Positions 1-7,495 of a DNA stretch of 33,271 nt are shown here, in pieces. The notes under the pieces are model-generated. The model had not been told where the DNA came from. It did no database searches and worked only from the letters and a program-made list of their open reading frames with translations. Source of the DNA: JBOFHT01 sp051649785 (GTDB lineage Archaea; Methanobacteriota; Methanobacteria; Methanobacteriales; Methanobacteriaceae). How positions within the stretch are numbered: position 1 is the stretch's first letter; the number at the start of each line of letters is the position of its first letter. Made by a program: the position numbers and the translations under genes. The stretch covers positions 1 through 33,271 of the forward strand of contig JBOFHT010000106.1 in assembly GCA_051649785.1 (NCBI GenBank), given 5' to 3'.

Positions 1-50
1 ATAAAATAAAATAAAATAAAAAATAATAAATATAATATAAATAATAGCTA
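1..50 (-). terminator. T-rich 3' flank of the MFS gene, ATAAA tandem repeat
   Basis: On the plus strand this is a run of ATAAA units (four in the first 20 bases) followed by more A/T-only sequence. Read on the minus strand it gives several oligo-T runs directly after the stop codon of the MFS gene. Archaeal transcription commonly ends at oligo-T, so a terminator role is plausible, but the region is low-complexity and no hairpin is seen. Confidence 0.35.
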
Positions 51-53
51 AAT

Positions 54-1418
54 CTATCTACTACCTCTAACTCCTACTAATGAAGCAAAAATAGCTATTA
101 CACACAATACTGTAGAAATCATAGCCATTATTTGACAACTTTGAGTGAGAAGAGGATAATATTCAGGAATTATTGGAACAGCACCCATTATTAAAGCCAA
201 AATCATAGTTAAAAGACCAATACTTAATGTTTGACCTACAACACGCATAGTTGAAACAATAGCTGAAGCAGAAGATGCAAATTTACGCTCTACAGAACTC
301 ATAATAGCATTTGTATTTGGAGAAGAGAACAATCCATAACCAATTCCCTGTAAAAACATAGCAAGAGCAATATATTCAATAGTTGTTGATTTATCTAAGA
401 AGATAAGCATAAAAAGAGCTATTGAAACAAATCCCATACCTAATGCAGATAATTTTTGAGGTTTTATTTTATCAGAAAGTTTTCCAGATACAGGAGCTAA
501 AATAGCCATCATTATAGGAGTTATAATTAAAATCATACCAGTTAGCTGAGAGTTTAAATCAAGAATATACTGGAAATGATAATTAAGCATATAAGTAACA
601 GCAAAAGTAGCCAAATAACTAATAAGAGCTGCAATAGTCGAAGATGCAAATGTAAAGTTTTTAAATAAAGAAACATTAAAAACAGGATCACTTACTCGAA
701 GTTCCCAGAAAGTGAATATAATAAATAGAATTATACCTAAAACTGTTAAAATTTGCCCAAATAGCTGATTTAAAATAGTAAAACCATAAACAAGAGCTAA
801 CATAGCTAACCCGAATATAAAAGAGCCTATATAATCAAATTTACCTTTAGAATTATGAACCCACTCATCTTTAATTTTAAATATTACAATAGCAAGTGGA
901 ATGAATGCAAAAGGAACAGCGAAAAGGAAAACACTTGACCAACCAAAGTTATAGTTTAAAATACCACCAATAACAGGAGCTATAGCAAGACCAATGTAAA
1001 CACTGGAAATGTTCATACCAATACCTTTTCCACGTTCATTAGGAGGTAATGCTTCACTTACCATAGCTAAAGATGTTACACTTAATGTAGCACCAGCAAT
1101 TCCTTGAATAATACGAGCCCCCATAAGCAATGATGTACTATTTGCCATTGCAGAAATAATTGAAGCAATAATGAAAACTACTATACCTGCAATAAATGAT
1201 TTTTTAAGACCATATATATTAGCTATTTTACCAATAGGAATAGATGCAATAGCTATTGTTAATAAGAATGAAACCATAACCCAATTTTGAGTTACAACAT
1301 CCATAGAAAACTGTTTAGCAATAGAAGGTAAAGCTACAACAACAGAAGATGTTGCAAATGCTGAAAGAAAGCTAGCTACACAAGCTGCAAGTAAAACATA
1401 ATTCTTTTTAGAAACCAT
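54..1418 (-). CDS. MFS multidrug efflux transporter (DHA2/EmrB-QacA type)
   Basis: Predicted integral membrane protein of 454 residues that would export small toxic compounds using the proton gradient. The first helix (about residues 6-30) is followed by motifs typical of the drug:H+ antiporter DHA2 family: LPSIAKQF after TM1, an RIIQGIAGATL stretch near residue 103-113, and the antiporter motif region AIAPVIGGIL near 147-156. Hydrophobic segments continue to the C-terminus, about 12-14 in all. The ATG at 1418 is preferred over the TTG at 1421 because a GGGAGAT Shine-Dalgarno site lies six bases before it. The gene stands alone: the phosphoesterase downstream of its promoter region is on the same strand but 266 bases away. 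A perfect 12-base palindrome 29 bases upstream of the start may be an operator. The substrate cannot be told from the sequence. Confidence 0.9.
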   Translation of the reverse strand: MVSKKNYVLLAACVASFLSAFATSSVVVALPSIAKQFSMDVVTQNWVMVSFLLTIAIASIPIGKIANIYGLKKSFIAGIVVFIIASIISAMANSTSLLMGARIIQGIAGATLSVTSLAMVSEALPPNERGKGIGMNISSVYIGLAIAPVIGGILNYNFGWSSVFLFAVPFAFIPLAIVIFKIKDEWVHNSKGKFDYIGSFIFGLAMLALVYGFTILNQLFGQILTVLGIILFIIFTFWELRVSDPVFNVSLFKNFTFASSTIAALISYLATFAVTYMLNYHFQYILDLNSQLTGMILIITPIMMAILAPVSGKLSDKIKPQKLSALGMGFVSIALFMLIFLDKSTTIEYIALAMFLQGIGYGLFSSPNTNAIMSSVERKFASSASAIVSTMRVVGQTLSIGLLTMILALIMGAVPIIPEYYPLLTQSCQIMAMISTVLCVIAIFASLVGVRGSR

Positions 1419-1447
1419 CAATTTATCTCCCGTTAATTATCCCAATT

Positions 1448-1459
1448 CTATTATAATAG
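1448..1459. promoter_or_regulatory. 12-bp palindrome upstream of MFS gene
   Basis: CTATTATAATAG is a perfect inverted repeat 29 bases upstream of the MFS start codon. Its position between promoter and start would suit a repressor that controls efflux. In DNA this AT-rich a 12-base palindrome can arise by chance, so this is a candidate only. Confidence 0.3.
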
Positions 1460-1461
1460 TT

Positions 1462-1512
1462 GAATAAATATTTTAATAAATATTTTAATGATTATATTAA
1501 TGATTATATTAA
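1462..1512. repeat. Short tandem AT repeats in the MFS upstream region
   Basis: Two 13-base units of the form AATAAATATTTT overlap two exact 12-base units AATGATTATATT (1487-1498 and 1499-1510). The remaining bases up to 1683 are A/T-rich with scattered copies of TATTTTAAT; no open frame with a ribosome site is seen there. The MFS promoter must lie in this stretch but no single TATA box stands out. Confidence 0.5.
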
Positions 1513-1683
1513 TTATATATTTAATTAGTATTTTAATAAGCATTTTAATAATATGGAATAGTTCATATATCCCTAAAATTAATTTTAGTGATTATTAAAT
1601 ATATAATTTTATATTGTCATACTTTATTTATCATAGCATAATACAATAATCCACCATATAATCCATATAATCTGTATATTAAT

Positions 1684-2553
1684 CTATTTATTGATAAAAT
1701 TAATGAAATTAACATTAATCCTGTTGTTACTACTCGAATTACCATTAACATTAGTATTGACATTAATTAAACAAGCATCACCAATATTAGCCATACCTGG
1801 ATTAATAACAAGTGTTTTACCAATTTTATCTTGAGATTTTGCTTCATGAATGTGACCACAAATAGCTAGGTCAGGTTGGAACTCTTCAATTATTTTTCTA
1901 ATACTAAAACTACCTACATGTGCTCCATTTTTAATTTTATCGGCATTAGTGTTAATAGGAGGAGCATGGGTAATTAATACTTTGAACTTATTATTAGTAT
2001 TATCATTAACACTATTGTCATTATTGTCATTAAGATGATGAAGATGATTATTATTATTATTGCTGTTATTGTTAATATTAATATTATTACTGTTATTTAT
2101 AGTATTATTGAATTTAATAGTAAGTTCCTTAATATTGTTATAAAGTTCATCTTCTGTGAATTCAAAAGGAGTATTAAAAGGAGTTAGATTAGAACCACCA
2201 AAACCACAGAACACTAACTCACCAGCATCATGAATCGAATTATGGCAATTAATAGCACTTGAATTATCAATAGCATCACAAATATCTTTAGAATCACAAT
2301 TACCAGGAATAGCTATTAATTCTGCTCCAGATTCAGCAAGGTGATTAAGAATATTTTCTGCTTCACCAGGAGTCCCAAAATCAGTTATATCTCCTGAAAT
2401 AGCTACAAAATCAATATTATTATTTTTAACTAAATCAATGACTTCTTTAAAAATTTCCCCACTGTGTAAATCACTTATTGCAAGTATTTTAATAATTTTT
2501 TTAATAAAATCATCTCCAGTAATCCATACAATTATCAAACCCAATAATAACAA
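1684..2553 (-). CDS. Calcineurin-like metallophosphoesterase with Asn-rich insert
   Basis: Predicted cytosolic phosphoesterase with a two-metal site. Metal-ligand motifs are in the usual order: ISDLHSG (D-x-H, near residue 27-33), SGDITD (GDxxD, near 54), GNCDS (GNxD, near 84), THAPP (near 195) and GHIHE (GHxH, near 233). Between the GNCD and THAPP motifs there is a long Asn-dominated insertion with a short His/Leu stretch (about residues 150-188), encoded by AAT/AAC-rich DNA and probably a disordered loop. The 5' end is uncertain. The TTG at 2553 has no Shine-Dalgarno site, while GGAG at 2514-2517 sits eight bases before an in-frame ATT at 2505; starting there would put the first metal motif close to the N-terminus, as is usual in the family. 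The substrate (nucleotide, phosphodiester or protein phosphate) is unknown. Confidence 0.85.
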   Translation of the reverse strand: MLLLGLIIVWITGDDFIKKIIKILAISDLHSGEIFKEVIDLVKNNNIDFVAISGDITDFGTPGEAENILNHLAESGAELIAIPGNCDSKDICDAIDNSSAINCHNSIHDAGELVFCGFGGSNLTPFNTPFEFTEDELYNNIKELTIKFNNTINNSNNININNNSNNNNNHLHHLNDNNDNSVNDNTNNKFKVLITHAPPINTNADKIKNGAHVGSFSIRKIIEEFQPDLAICGHIHEAKSQDKIGKTLVINPGMANIGDACLINVNTNVNGNSSSNNRINVNFINFINK

Positions 2554-2565
2554 AAATTAATAATT

Positions 2566-2934
2566 TTAATCTAGTAAATCTAATAAATTGTTAATTTGAT
2601 TTATTATTTCAGTATTTGAAAGTTTATAATAAGTCCAAATTCCTTCTTTACGCCATTTCAAAAAGCCTGCTTTTTTTAAAAGATTTAAATGGTGGGAAAC
2701 TGTTGGTTGGGATTTATTAAGAGCTTCATAAATCTCACAAACACATAACTCCCCATAACTAATTAAATATATGATTTTAAGACGAGTTGGATCAGAAATA
2801 GCTTTAATAACATCGGCTTGGCTAATTATATTATTTTCATTAGGAATTTTTGATAAAATAGTGTTAATATCACAGCAATATTCCTTTTGGCATTTTTTAC
2901 TACCACCATTTGGATTATTTTTAACTGTTTTCAT
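2566..2934 (-). CDS. arsR: ArsR/SmtB-family repressor, arsenic-type metal site
   Basis: A 122-residue winged-helix repressor. The core starts near residue 40 (AISDPTRLKIIYLI). The metal-sensing helix carries ELCVCEIYEAL with Cys64 and Cys66, the Cys-x-Cys pattern of arsenite/antimonite-type ArsR proteins. The recognition helix follows (QPTVSHHLNLLKKAG) and then the wing (RKEGIWTYYKL). Three further cysteines near the N-terminus (Cys15, Cys20, Cys21) could supply a third thiolate. The gene is divergent from the 3106-5664 operon, and the 171-base gap carries four palindromes that look like operators for a dimeric repressor. Metal release of repression is known for the family; the particular inducer here is inferred from the Cys motif. 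No good Shine-Dalgarno site precedes the ATG, so the transcript may be leaderless. Confidence 0.88.
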   Translation of the reverse strand: MKTVKNNPNGGSKKCQKEYCCDINTILSKIPNENNIISQADVIKAISDPTRLKIIYLISYGELCVCEIYEALNKSQPTVSHHLNLLKKAGFLKWRKEGIWTYYKLSNTEIINQINNLLDLLD

Positions 2935-2955
2935 AGCAGTATATTTAATACTAAA

Positions 2956-3070
2956 ATATTTAAATATATGGATTTAATAATACAAATATTTAAATTAATT
3001 TAATAAATCGAAATACTTAAATATATAAATATATAAAAAAATATATAGTTATATTGAAATATTTAAATAT
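2956..3070. promoter_or_regulatory. Four ATATTTAAATAT-type operators between arsR and its divergent operon
   Basis: The palindrome ATATTTAAATAT is perfect at 2956-2967 and at 3059-3070. Close variants lie at 2986-2996 (ATATTTAAATT) and 3013-3024 (ATACTTAAATAT). They occupy the space between the ArsR start and the plus-strand operon, where autoregulation by a dimeric ArsR protein would act. The high A/T content lowers the weight of any one copy, but four in about 115 bases at both promoters is suggestive. Confidence 0.5.
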
Positions 3071-3105
3071 ACTGATGTTATACTAAATTTATAAATCAAG
3101 AGGAT

Positions 3106-3954
3106 ATGAGAAGAGATAATATGGCAAGTAGTTGTGGATGTGGATGCGGAGTTGAACCCCAAAGTGAATCAAAAGTTGAAAACCCAAAAAATCCGAAAAC
3201 AAAAATTAGTGAAAAATTCTTAGAAGATTTAGAATTATATTGCAAAGAATTAGGAATTAAAAGTATTGGATTTGTTAAAGTCAGTTCAGATTTAATTGTA
3301 AAAAATAAAGAAAGTGTTCCTGATTCTTATAAACTTAAAAGTGACCTTAAAGATAATAATTTTGATATTGAAAACTCATATGCAATTGTATTAACAAAGG
3401 AAATTCCAGATGATACTGCTTTTGCAGGGCCTAGTGAAGAAGCTGTTAAATTAAATGAAAAATTATATTCTGAATTTGGAACAAATACTTACCAAATATC
3501 TGATTATTTAAGGGAAAATGAATTTGAAACAAAAGTAGCTCATCCACATGGTAGTTTAATAGATTTTATAAAATTAGCAGAAAAAAGTGGAATGGGTGCA
3601 ATTGGTAGAAATGGTCTTTTAATAACACCTGAATTAGGACCTAAGCAAAAAATTTCAGCTATTCTAACCAAAATTGAAAATTTACCAATTTTAAATGAGA
3701 ATCCTCATAAATGGGTACATGATTATTGTACAAGGTGTGGTAAATGTATTAAAGCTTGTGAATCAAAAGCATTAATTGAACACAAAAATGGGAAAGAAGT
3801 AAAGGATGAATTTAAAGAAGAATTATGTATTGGATGCAACTTAGGATGTACTTATTGTATTTTAAAATGTCCGTTCTATGAAAATGGATATGAATATATT
3901 AAAGAAAGACATGACAAGTTAGTTGAAAAGCTATCTAAAAAAGTGAAAAAATAA
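3106..3954 (+). CDS. QueG-like 4Fe-4S protein with Cys-Gly N-terminal motif
   Basis: Predicted cytosolic iron-sulfur oxidoreductase of 282 residues. The C-terminal third holds two 4Fe-4S clusters in ferredoxin arrangement: CTRCGKCIKAC (near 208-218) and CIGCNLGCTYCILKCP (near 241-256). The preceding region (LAEKSGMGAIGRNGLLITPE) resembles the part of epoxyqueuosine reductase / reductive dehalogenase proteins that packs on the cobalamin and clusters. The N-terminus has an alternating CGCGCG motif, possibly a metal or cluster ligand. The ATG at 3106 sits only two bases after AAGAGG, so the ATG at 3121 (protein starting MASSCGCGCG) is an alternative start. It is the first gene of the operon opposite arsR. 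Its substrate is unknown; as the organism is a methanogen, queuosine itself is not expected. Confidence 0.75.
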   Translation: MRRDNMASSCGCGCGVEPQSESKVENPKNPKTKISEKFLEDLELYCKELGIKSIGFVKVSSDLIVKNKESVPDSYKLKSDLKDNNFDIENSYAIVLTKEIPDDTAFAGPSEEAVKLNEKLYSEFGTNTYQISDYLRENEFETKVAHPHGSLIDFIKLAEKSGMGAIGRNGLLITPELGPKQKISAILTKIENLPILNENPHKWVHDYCTRCGKCIKACESKALIEHKNGKEVKDEFKEELCIGCNLGCTYCILKCPFYENGYEYIKERHDKLVEKLSKKVKK

Positions 3955-4020
3955 ATCTTAAAAAAAGATTTGATTAATAATGGGAATTTATTAAAAAAAG
4001 GTTAATTAATAGGAAAAATT

Positions 4021-4470
4021 ATGAAGGAAGAGGTTCTTTTTATTTGTAATCATAATTCAGCACGTTCACAAATGGCAGAAGCCTTGTTAAACTATAGTTA
4101 TGGTGATTTTTACAATGCATATAGTGGAGGTTCTAACCCAAAATCAATACACCCCTACACAATAAGAGTTCTAAATGAAATTGAAATTGATATTAGTGGG
4201 AAAAAATCCAAATGTATTAGTGAATTTAAAGACAGGCATTTTGATTATGTAGTCACTCTTTGTGATAATAATCAAGCCTGCCCTATTTTTTTAAATTGTA
4301 ATAAACAAGTTTCAAAAACTTTTAAAAATCCTATTAAAATTAATGAAAATGAAGATGCAAATATAAGTGCTGTAAAAAACAAAAATATTATAAAAAATAA
4401 TCAAATTGAAGAGTTTAGAATGGTTCGTGACCAAATAAATAAATGGATAATTGATTATTTTAAAATTTAA
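4021..4470 (+). CDS. ArsC-like low-molecular-weight phosphatase-fold protein
   Basis: Resembles thioredoxin-linked arsenate reductases, which share the low-molecular-weight phosphatase fold. The P-loop is FICNHNSARSQMAEALL with nucleophile Cys9 and Arg15 (C-x5-R). Cys81 and Cys87 (LCDNNQACP) lie where the two extra redox cysteines of pI258-type ArsC are found. The usual Asp-Pro that supplies the general acid appears as Asn-Pro in TFKNPIKI (near residue 103), and the following loop is a Lys/Asn-rich insert (about 105-130). The C-terminal helix (RDQINKWIIDYF) is normal. The gene lies under an arsenic-type ArsR regulator, which supports a role in arsenate or another thiol-reactive oxyanion, but no ArsB or Acr3 pump is nearby. 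Because of the Asn change, activity should not be assumed. Confidence 0.75.
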   Translation: MKEEVLFICNHNSARSQMAEALLNYSYGDFYNAYSGGSNPKSIHPYTIRVLNEIEIDISGKKSKCISEFKDRHFDYVVTLCDNNQACPIFLNCNKQVSKTFKNPIKINENEDANISAVKNKNIIKNNQIEEFRMVRDQINKWIIDYFKI

Positions 4471-4552
4471 AAATTTAAGTTTAAGTTAAAAATTTAAATT
4501 TATGTTTAAATTTGAGTTTAAAAATATTATAAAAAATATTGGAAGTGATTTA

Positions 4553-5230
4553 ATGTTAAAAGTTGCAATTGTAACAGACGGACCTTATGGAGAAAGAGCT
4601 TTTGAAACTATAGGTGAAGTATTTGATACTGAATTTATAGAAATAGAAAGCCCAAATTCAATGTTTTTAGATGAAATTGAAATTCCAAAAGAAGATGAAG
4701 AAAAAATTAAAAAAAGTGATATATTAATCACTTATACAGTACACCCCGACATAACAACTGATTTAGTTTATAAATTTAATAAAGATGTTGCTTGGATAAT
4801 TGTAGCTTCTTGGAAAGGAGATGGGATGAAAAATCAGCTTGAAAAGTTTGAAAATGTATCTTGTCCATATATTATGTGTGAAATTGAAGAAAATGGGAAT
4901 AAATACTTTGATGAATTTGTATCTAAAATAGGAAAACCAAAAGTAGAACTAGAATTGGAAGGTGGAAAAATTAAAGATATTAAAACAATTAGAACTTCTC
5001 CTTGTGGATCAACTAAGTTTGTAATTGATTTTATAAAAGAAAAATATTGTGGAAAAGAATTTGATATTAATAAAGTTCCAATAGAAGCAGGTTTAAGGAT
5101 ACAGCACTATCCATGTAGAGCTGGAAAACTAAGATTATTTAGTGATGAAGAGTGTAAAAAACAATTAGCTTCAATGTATCATAAAGAAGCACTTGAAGAT
5201 GCATATAATAAAGAAGCTAAAAATGAATAA
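4553..5230 (+). CDS. DUF166 family protein
   Basis: The 225-residue protein matches the archaeal DUF166 family, some members of which have been annotated as thymidylate-synthase-like. Visible family features are the N-terminal VAIVTDGPYGERAF, a central ILITYTVHPD segment, SPCGST near residue 145, and a Cys-containing QHYPCRAGKLRLF near residue 183. The conserved cysteines suggest metal or cluster binding or thiol chemistry. A longer frame opens at 4502, but GGAAGTGATTT directly before the ATG at 4553 is a good ribosome site and that start gives the family's usual N-terminus. It follows the ArsC-like gene by about 80 bases and precedes the DGC gene by 26, so it belongs to the arsR-divergent operon. 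Its reaction is not known. Confidence 0.72.
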   Translation: MLKVAIVTDGPYGERAFETIGEVFDTEFIEIESPNSMFLDEIEIPKEDEEKIKKSDILITYTVHPDITTDLVYKFNKDVAWIIVASWKGDGMKNQLEKFENVSCPYIMCEIEENGNKYFDEFVSKIGKPKVELELEGGKIKDIKTIRTSPCGSTKFVIDFIKEKYCGKEFDINKVPIEAGLRIQHYPCRAGKLRLFSDEECKKQLASMYHKEALEDAYNKEAKNE

Positions 5231-5256
5231 ATAGATAGAACTTAGGACTGGTAAAA

Positions 5257-5664
5257 ATGAAAATTAATAGTTCTGATAGTAAATTTGAAGATAGAAAAAT
5301 AGCACTTGCATCATGTAATGGAATGAGTCCTTATGGACTTATTACTAGGTTAGCTAATGATGATTTAGTTAAAAAGCACAAAAACATTATTTCAATTTGT
5401 ATGGGTGCTACATCAGGAGATAAATCTGGTTTTAGAGAATTAATAAAAAAATATCCTATTATTGGCATTAATGGTTGTAACGAAGACTGTGTTGGAAAAA
5501 TACTAAAACAAAAAGATGTTGAAACAGTAGATACTATCGACGTAATGGAAGAATTGAATAAATGTGGCTTAAATCCAAAAGAAGTAGCTAGAGTGAAAAA
5601 AGAAGAGGAAAAATGTAATAAAGTAATAAAAGAAAAAATTATAGAATTAATTGAGAGATTATAA
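5257..5664 (+). CDS. DGC-domain putative zinc-binding protein
   Basis: A 135-residue protein like the DGC family of putative zinc-binding proteins. It begins its domain with IALASCNGMSPYGLITR (residues 16-32), followed by ICMGATSGD (near 48) and GCNEDCVGKIL (near 73), which provide the spaced cysteines typical of the family. The C-terminal half is charged and helical. It is the last gene of the four-gene operon facing arsR, 26 bases after the DUF166 gene, and has its own ribosome site (AGGACTGGT). The operon context suggests handling of a thiophilic metal or metalloid; the sequence alone does not show a reaction. Confidence 0.7.
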   Translation: MKINSSDSKFEDRKIALASCNGMSPYGLITRLANDDLVKKHKNIISICMGATSGDKSGFRELIKKYPIIGINGCNEDCVGKILKQKDVETVDTIDVMEELNKCGLNPKEVARVKKEEEKCNKVIKEKIIELIERL

Positions 5665-5696
5665 ATATAAATAATAAAAATAAAAGAATAAAATAA

Positions 5697-6104
5697 TTAT
5701 TCTTTAATACAGACTAATTGCCAATTCAAACCAAACCTATCTGTTAAAACTCCATACATTGGACTGAAAAATGTTGGTTCAATATCCATATGAATTGTTG
5801 CCCCTTCTTTTAATTCATTAAAAATTCTTTTAATTTCTTCTTCAGAATCAAGTTTAACAGCTATTGACATTATATTTCCAGGTATATACTCTTCATAAGT
5901 ATCGGAAAAATTAAATACAGTTCCATCAATTGTCATTTCTCCATGAAGTACCAAATTCTTCATTTCATCAGTAATTAGAAAATCAGGATCCTCTGGAGCA
6001 TCACTATATCTCATAATTTCAGAATCATTGCTTTTAAAAACTTTTTCATACAATTTCATAGCTTCTTCACAATTTCCATTAAATACAATATAAGGTTCTA
6101 TCAT
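5697..6104 (-). CDS. VOC/PhnB-like (glyoxalase-fold) protein
   Basis: A 135-residue protein of the PhnB-like branch of the vicinal-oxygen-chelate superfamily. The start IEPYIVFNGNCEEAMKLYEKVF is the family signature strand-helix, and the second repeat carries SIAVKLDSEEEIKRIFNEL with MYGVLTDRFGLNWQL at the end. A clear GGAGGAA site precedes the ATG at 6104. It lies alone, convergent with the DGC gene (32-base gap). Members include metal-dependent enzymes and binding proteins; which applies here is not visible. Confidence 0.8.
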   Translation of the reverse strand: MIEPYIVFNGNCEEAMKLYEKVFKSNDSEIMRYSDAPEDPDFLITDEMKNLVLHGEMTIDGTVFNFSDTYEEYIPGNIMSIAVKLDSEEEIKRIFNELKEGATIHMDIEPTFFSPMYGVLTDRFGLNWQLVCIKE

Positions 6105-6218
6105 AGTTTATTCCTCCATATATTTCCCAAATGTATCCCATAAAATACAGCTAAAATATAAAAATAAATAAAACTAAATATGCCTATAATATAATAAATA
6201 GTTAAATATAAGAAATAC

Positions 6219-6746
6219 TTAATCTTCTAAAAAGAAAGAACCTAGTTCTTTAACTCCTTTTTTCATATTTTCCATATCACCATAGACAACAACAATATTA
6301 TCTGCTTCCATTTCAAGGATAATATTATTATATTCTGCTATTTCTTGAATACGTTCTTCAGCAATTGGTTTTTTAAAACTAATTCTACTTTTAGAAAATC
6401 CTGGAGGACTACCTACTACAAATCTAGAGTTGGTTTTAGGCATAGAATAAACTTCTTCACCTAAATTAGCTCTTTTTAGTTTATCAATCCATTTTTTATA
6501 ATAATCATCACTAAAATCTTCAGCAAATTCAAGTAAATGATCTTGAATTTCTGTAATAGCCATATTAGCTCTATCAAACTCTTTAATCATATCTGGATGT
6601 GAAGTATCCTTTTTATAAAAATTAATAGATGTTTTAACTAAGCTAATATCTCTATTAATAGAATTAGGTATATCAATACCCTTTTTTTTCAAATCTGTAA
6701 GCAAATTAACTAAAATAAGCCATGTTTGCTCAACAGGTAAATCCAT
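6219..6746 (-). CDS. DUF2096 family archaeal protein
   Basis: A conserved methanogen protein of unknown function, 175 residues from the ATG at 6746. The N-terminal segment LPVEQTWLILVNLLTDL and the helical region IKEFDRANMAITEIQDHLLEFA resemble the DUF2096 family; the C-terminal half ends in a short alpha/beta segment (IVVVYGDMENMKKGVKELG). The frame is open to a TTG at 6791, but only the ATG codons at 6755 and 6746 are plausible; GGAATGA before 6746 decides for the shorter form. It follows the DUF749 gene directly and both are probably co-transcribed. Confidence 0.7.
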   Translation of the reverse strand: MDLPVEQTWLILVNLLTDLKKKGIDIPNSINRDISLVKTSINFYKKDTSHPDMIKEFDRANMAITEIQDHLLEFAEDFSDDYYKKWIDKLKRANLGEEVYSMPKTNSRFVVGSPPGFSKSRISFKKPIAEERIQEIAEYNNIILEMEADNIVVVYGDMENMKKGVKELGSFFLED

Positions 6747-6794
6747 AGTAGTCATTCCATTAGTATTATTAATATAAATGTAAAAGAACAATAA

Positions 6795-7061
6795 TTATAA
6801 ATGCCCTTCTAATATTTTTAAAGTAGTGTGATTTACTTTAGCTTCAGCTTCTTTGAGTTCTTGTTTAATTTCTTTAATATCAGAGTAGCTGTCTAAAAAT
6901 AAAACATGATGAGAGTCAGTCCCTGTAATATCCAATACAGCTATGTCATCATTATCATTAATTTCCCTTTTTTCAACAGTTGCTTTAAACTGTACATATG
7001 GACCATATTCCTCTGGAAGGTCTTTGAATTTGAATATTCCGCCTAAAGTTGCTATAAACAT
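6795..7061 (-). CDS. DUF749 protein (MTH1880-like)
   Basis: An 88-residue acidic protein very like, from memory, Methanothermobacter MTH1880, a DUF749 protein with a solved structure reported as calcium-binding. The N-terminus FIATLGGIFKFKDLPEEYGP and the C-terminus NHTTLKILEGHL are conserved with it. In Methanothermobacter the hdrB and hdrC genes are MTH1878 and MTH1879, so the neighbourhood is also conserved. GGTGATTTA precedes the ATG. The function in the cell is unknown; the synteny hints at a link with heterodisulfide reductase. Confidence 0.8.
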   Translation of the reverse strand: MFIATLGGIFKFKDLPEEYGPYVQFKATVEKREINDNDDIAVLDITGTDSHHVLFLDSYSDIKEIKQELKEAEAKVNHTTLKILEGHL

Positions 7062-7495
7062 TAAATCACCATTTAATTTTTCTTAAATTACTATAAACTT
7101 AATATAAAAAATATATCAATTAACTTACATTACATTTTTTCAATTAATACAATGTAACTTAATAGATAAAATATCATATAACATTAAATCTTTTGTTTGA
7201 ACTTATATAAATATTATTCGAAAAGTGTTCATATAAAAATAATATGACTTAAAAAAAGGTTCAAATTTTAGTGCAAATATTATCTAAAAATTCTTTAAAA
7301 AACTAATAAAAACATAAAAATTAATAAAAATAAACTTATCAAATAATTCAAAAATTGGGTAAACTAGGATACTGCGGATAATAATAGTAATATCACTAAT
7401 AACCGTGATAATTATAGTGATAATAATGATAATGAAAATGAAAATAATAATGAAAAATAAAAATAAAAAGAAAAAATAAAAGAGAATAAATTTAA
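7062..7495. other. Intergenic region with Asn-codon-like low-complexity DNA
   Basis: No gene is supported here. The part 7375-7460 is rich in AAT, GAT and GAA triplets and has an open plus-strand frame for about 30 codons, but that frame starts directly after a stop, lacks a start codon, and is low-complexity. The bases 7449-7490 give repeated oligo-T on the minus strand just past the hdrB stop and may end the hdrCB transcript. Confidence 0.4.

Noticed and set aside
2771..2977. Plus-strand 68-codon hydrophobic frame opposite arsR
   Set aside because: It is a shadow of the arsR gene and lacks a ribosome site; the ArsR frame is conserved.
7375..7465. Asn/Asp/Glu-rich plus-strand frame of about 30 codons
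   Set aside because: It has no start codon and is preceded directly by a stop; it is low-complexity DNA rather than a gene.
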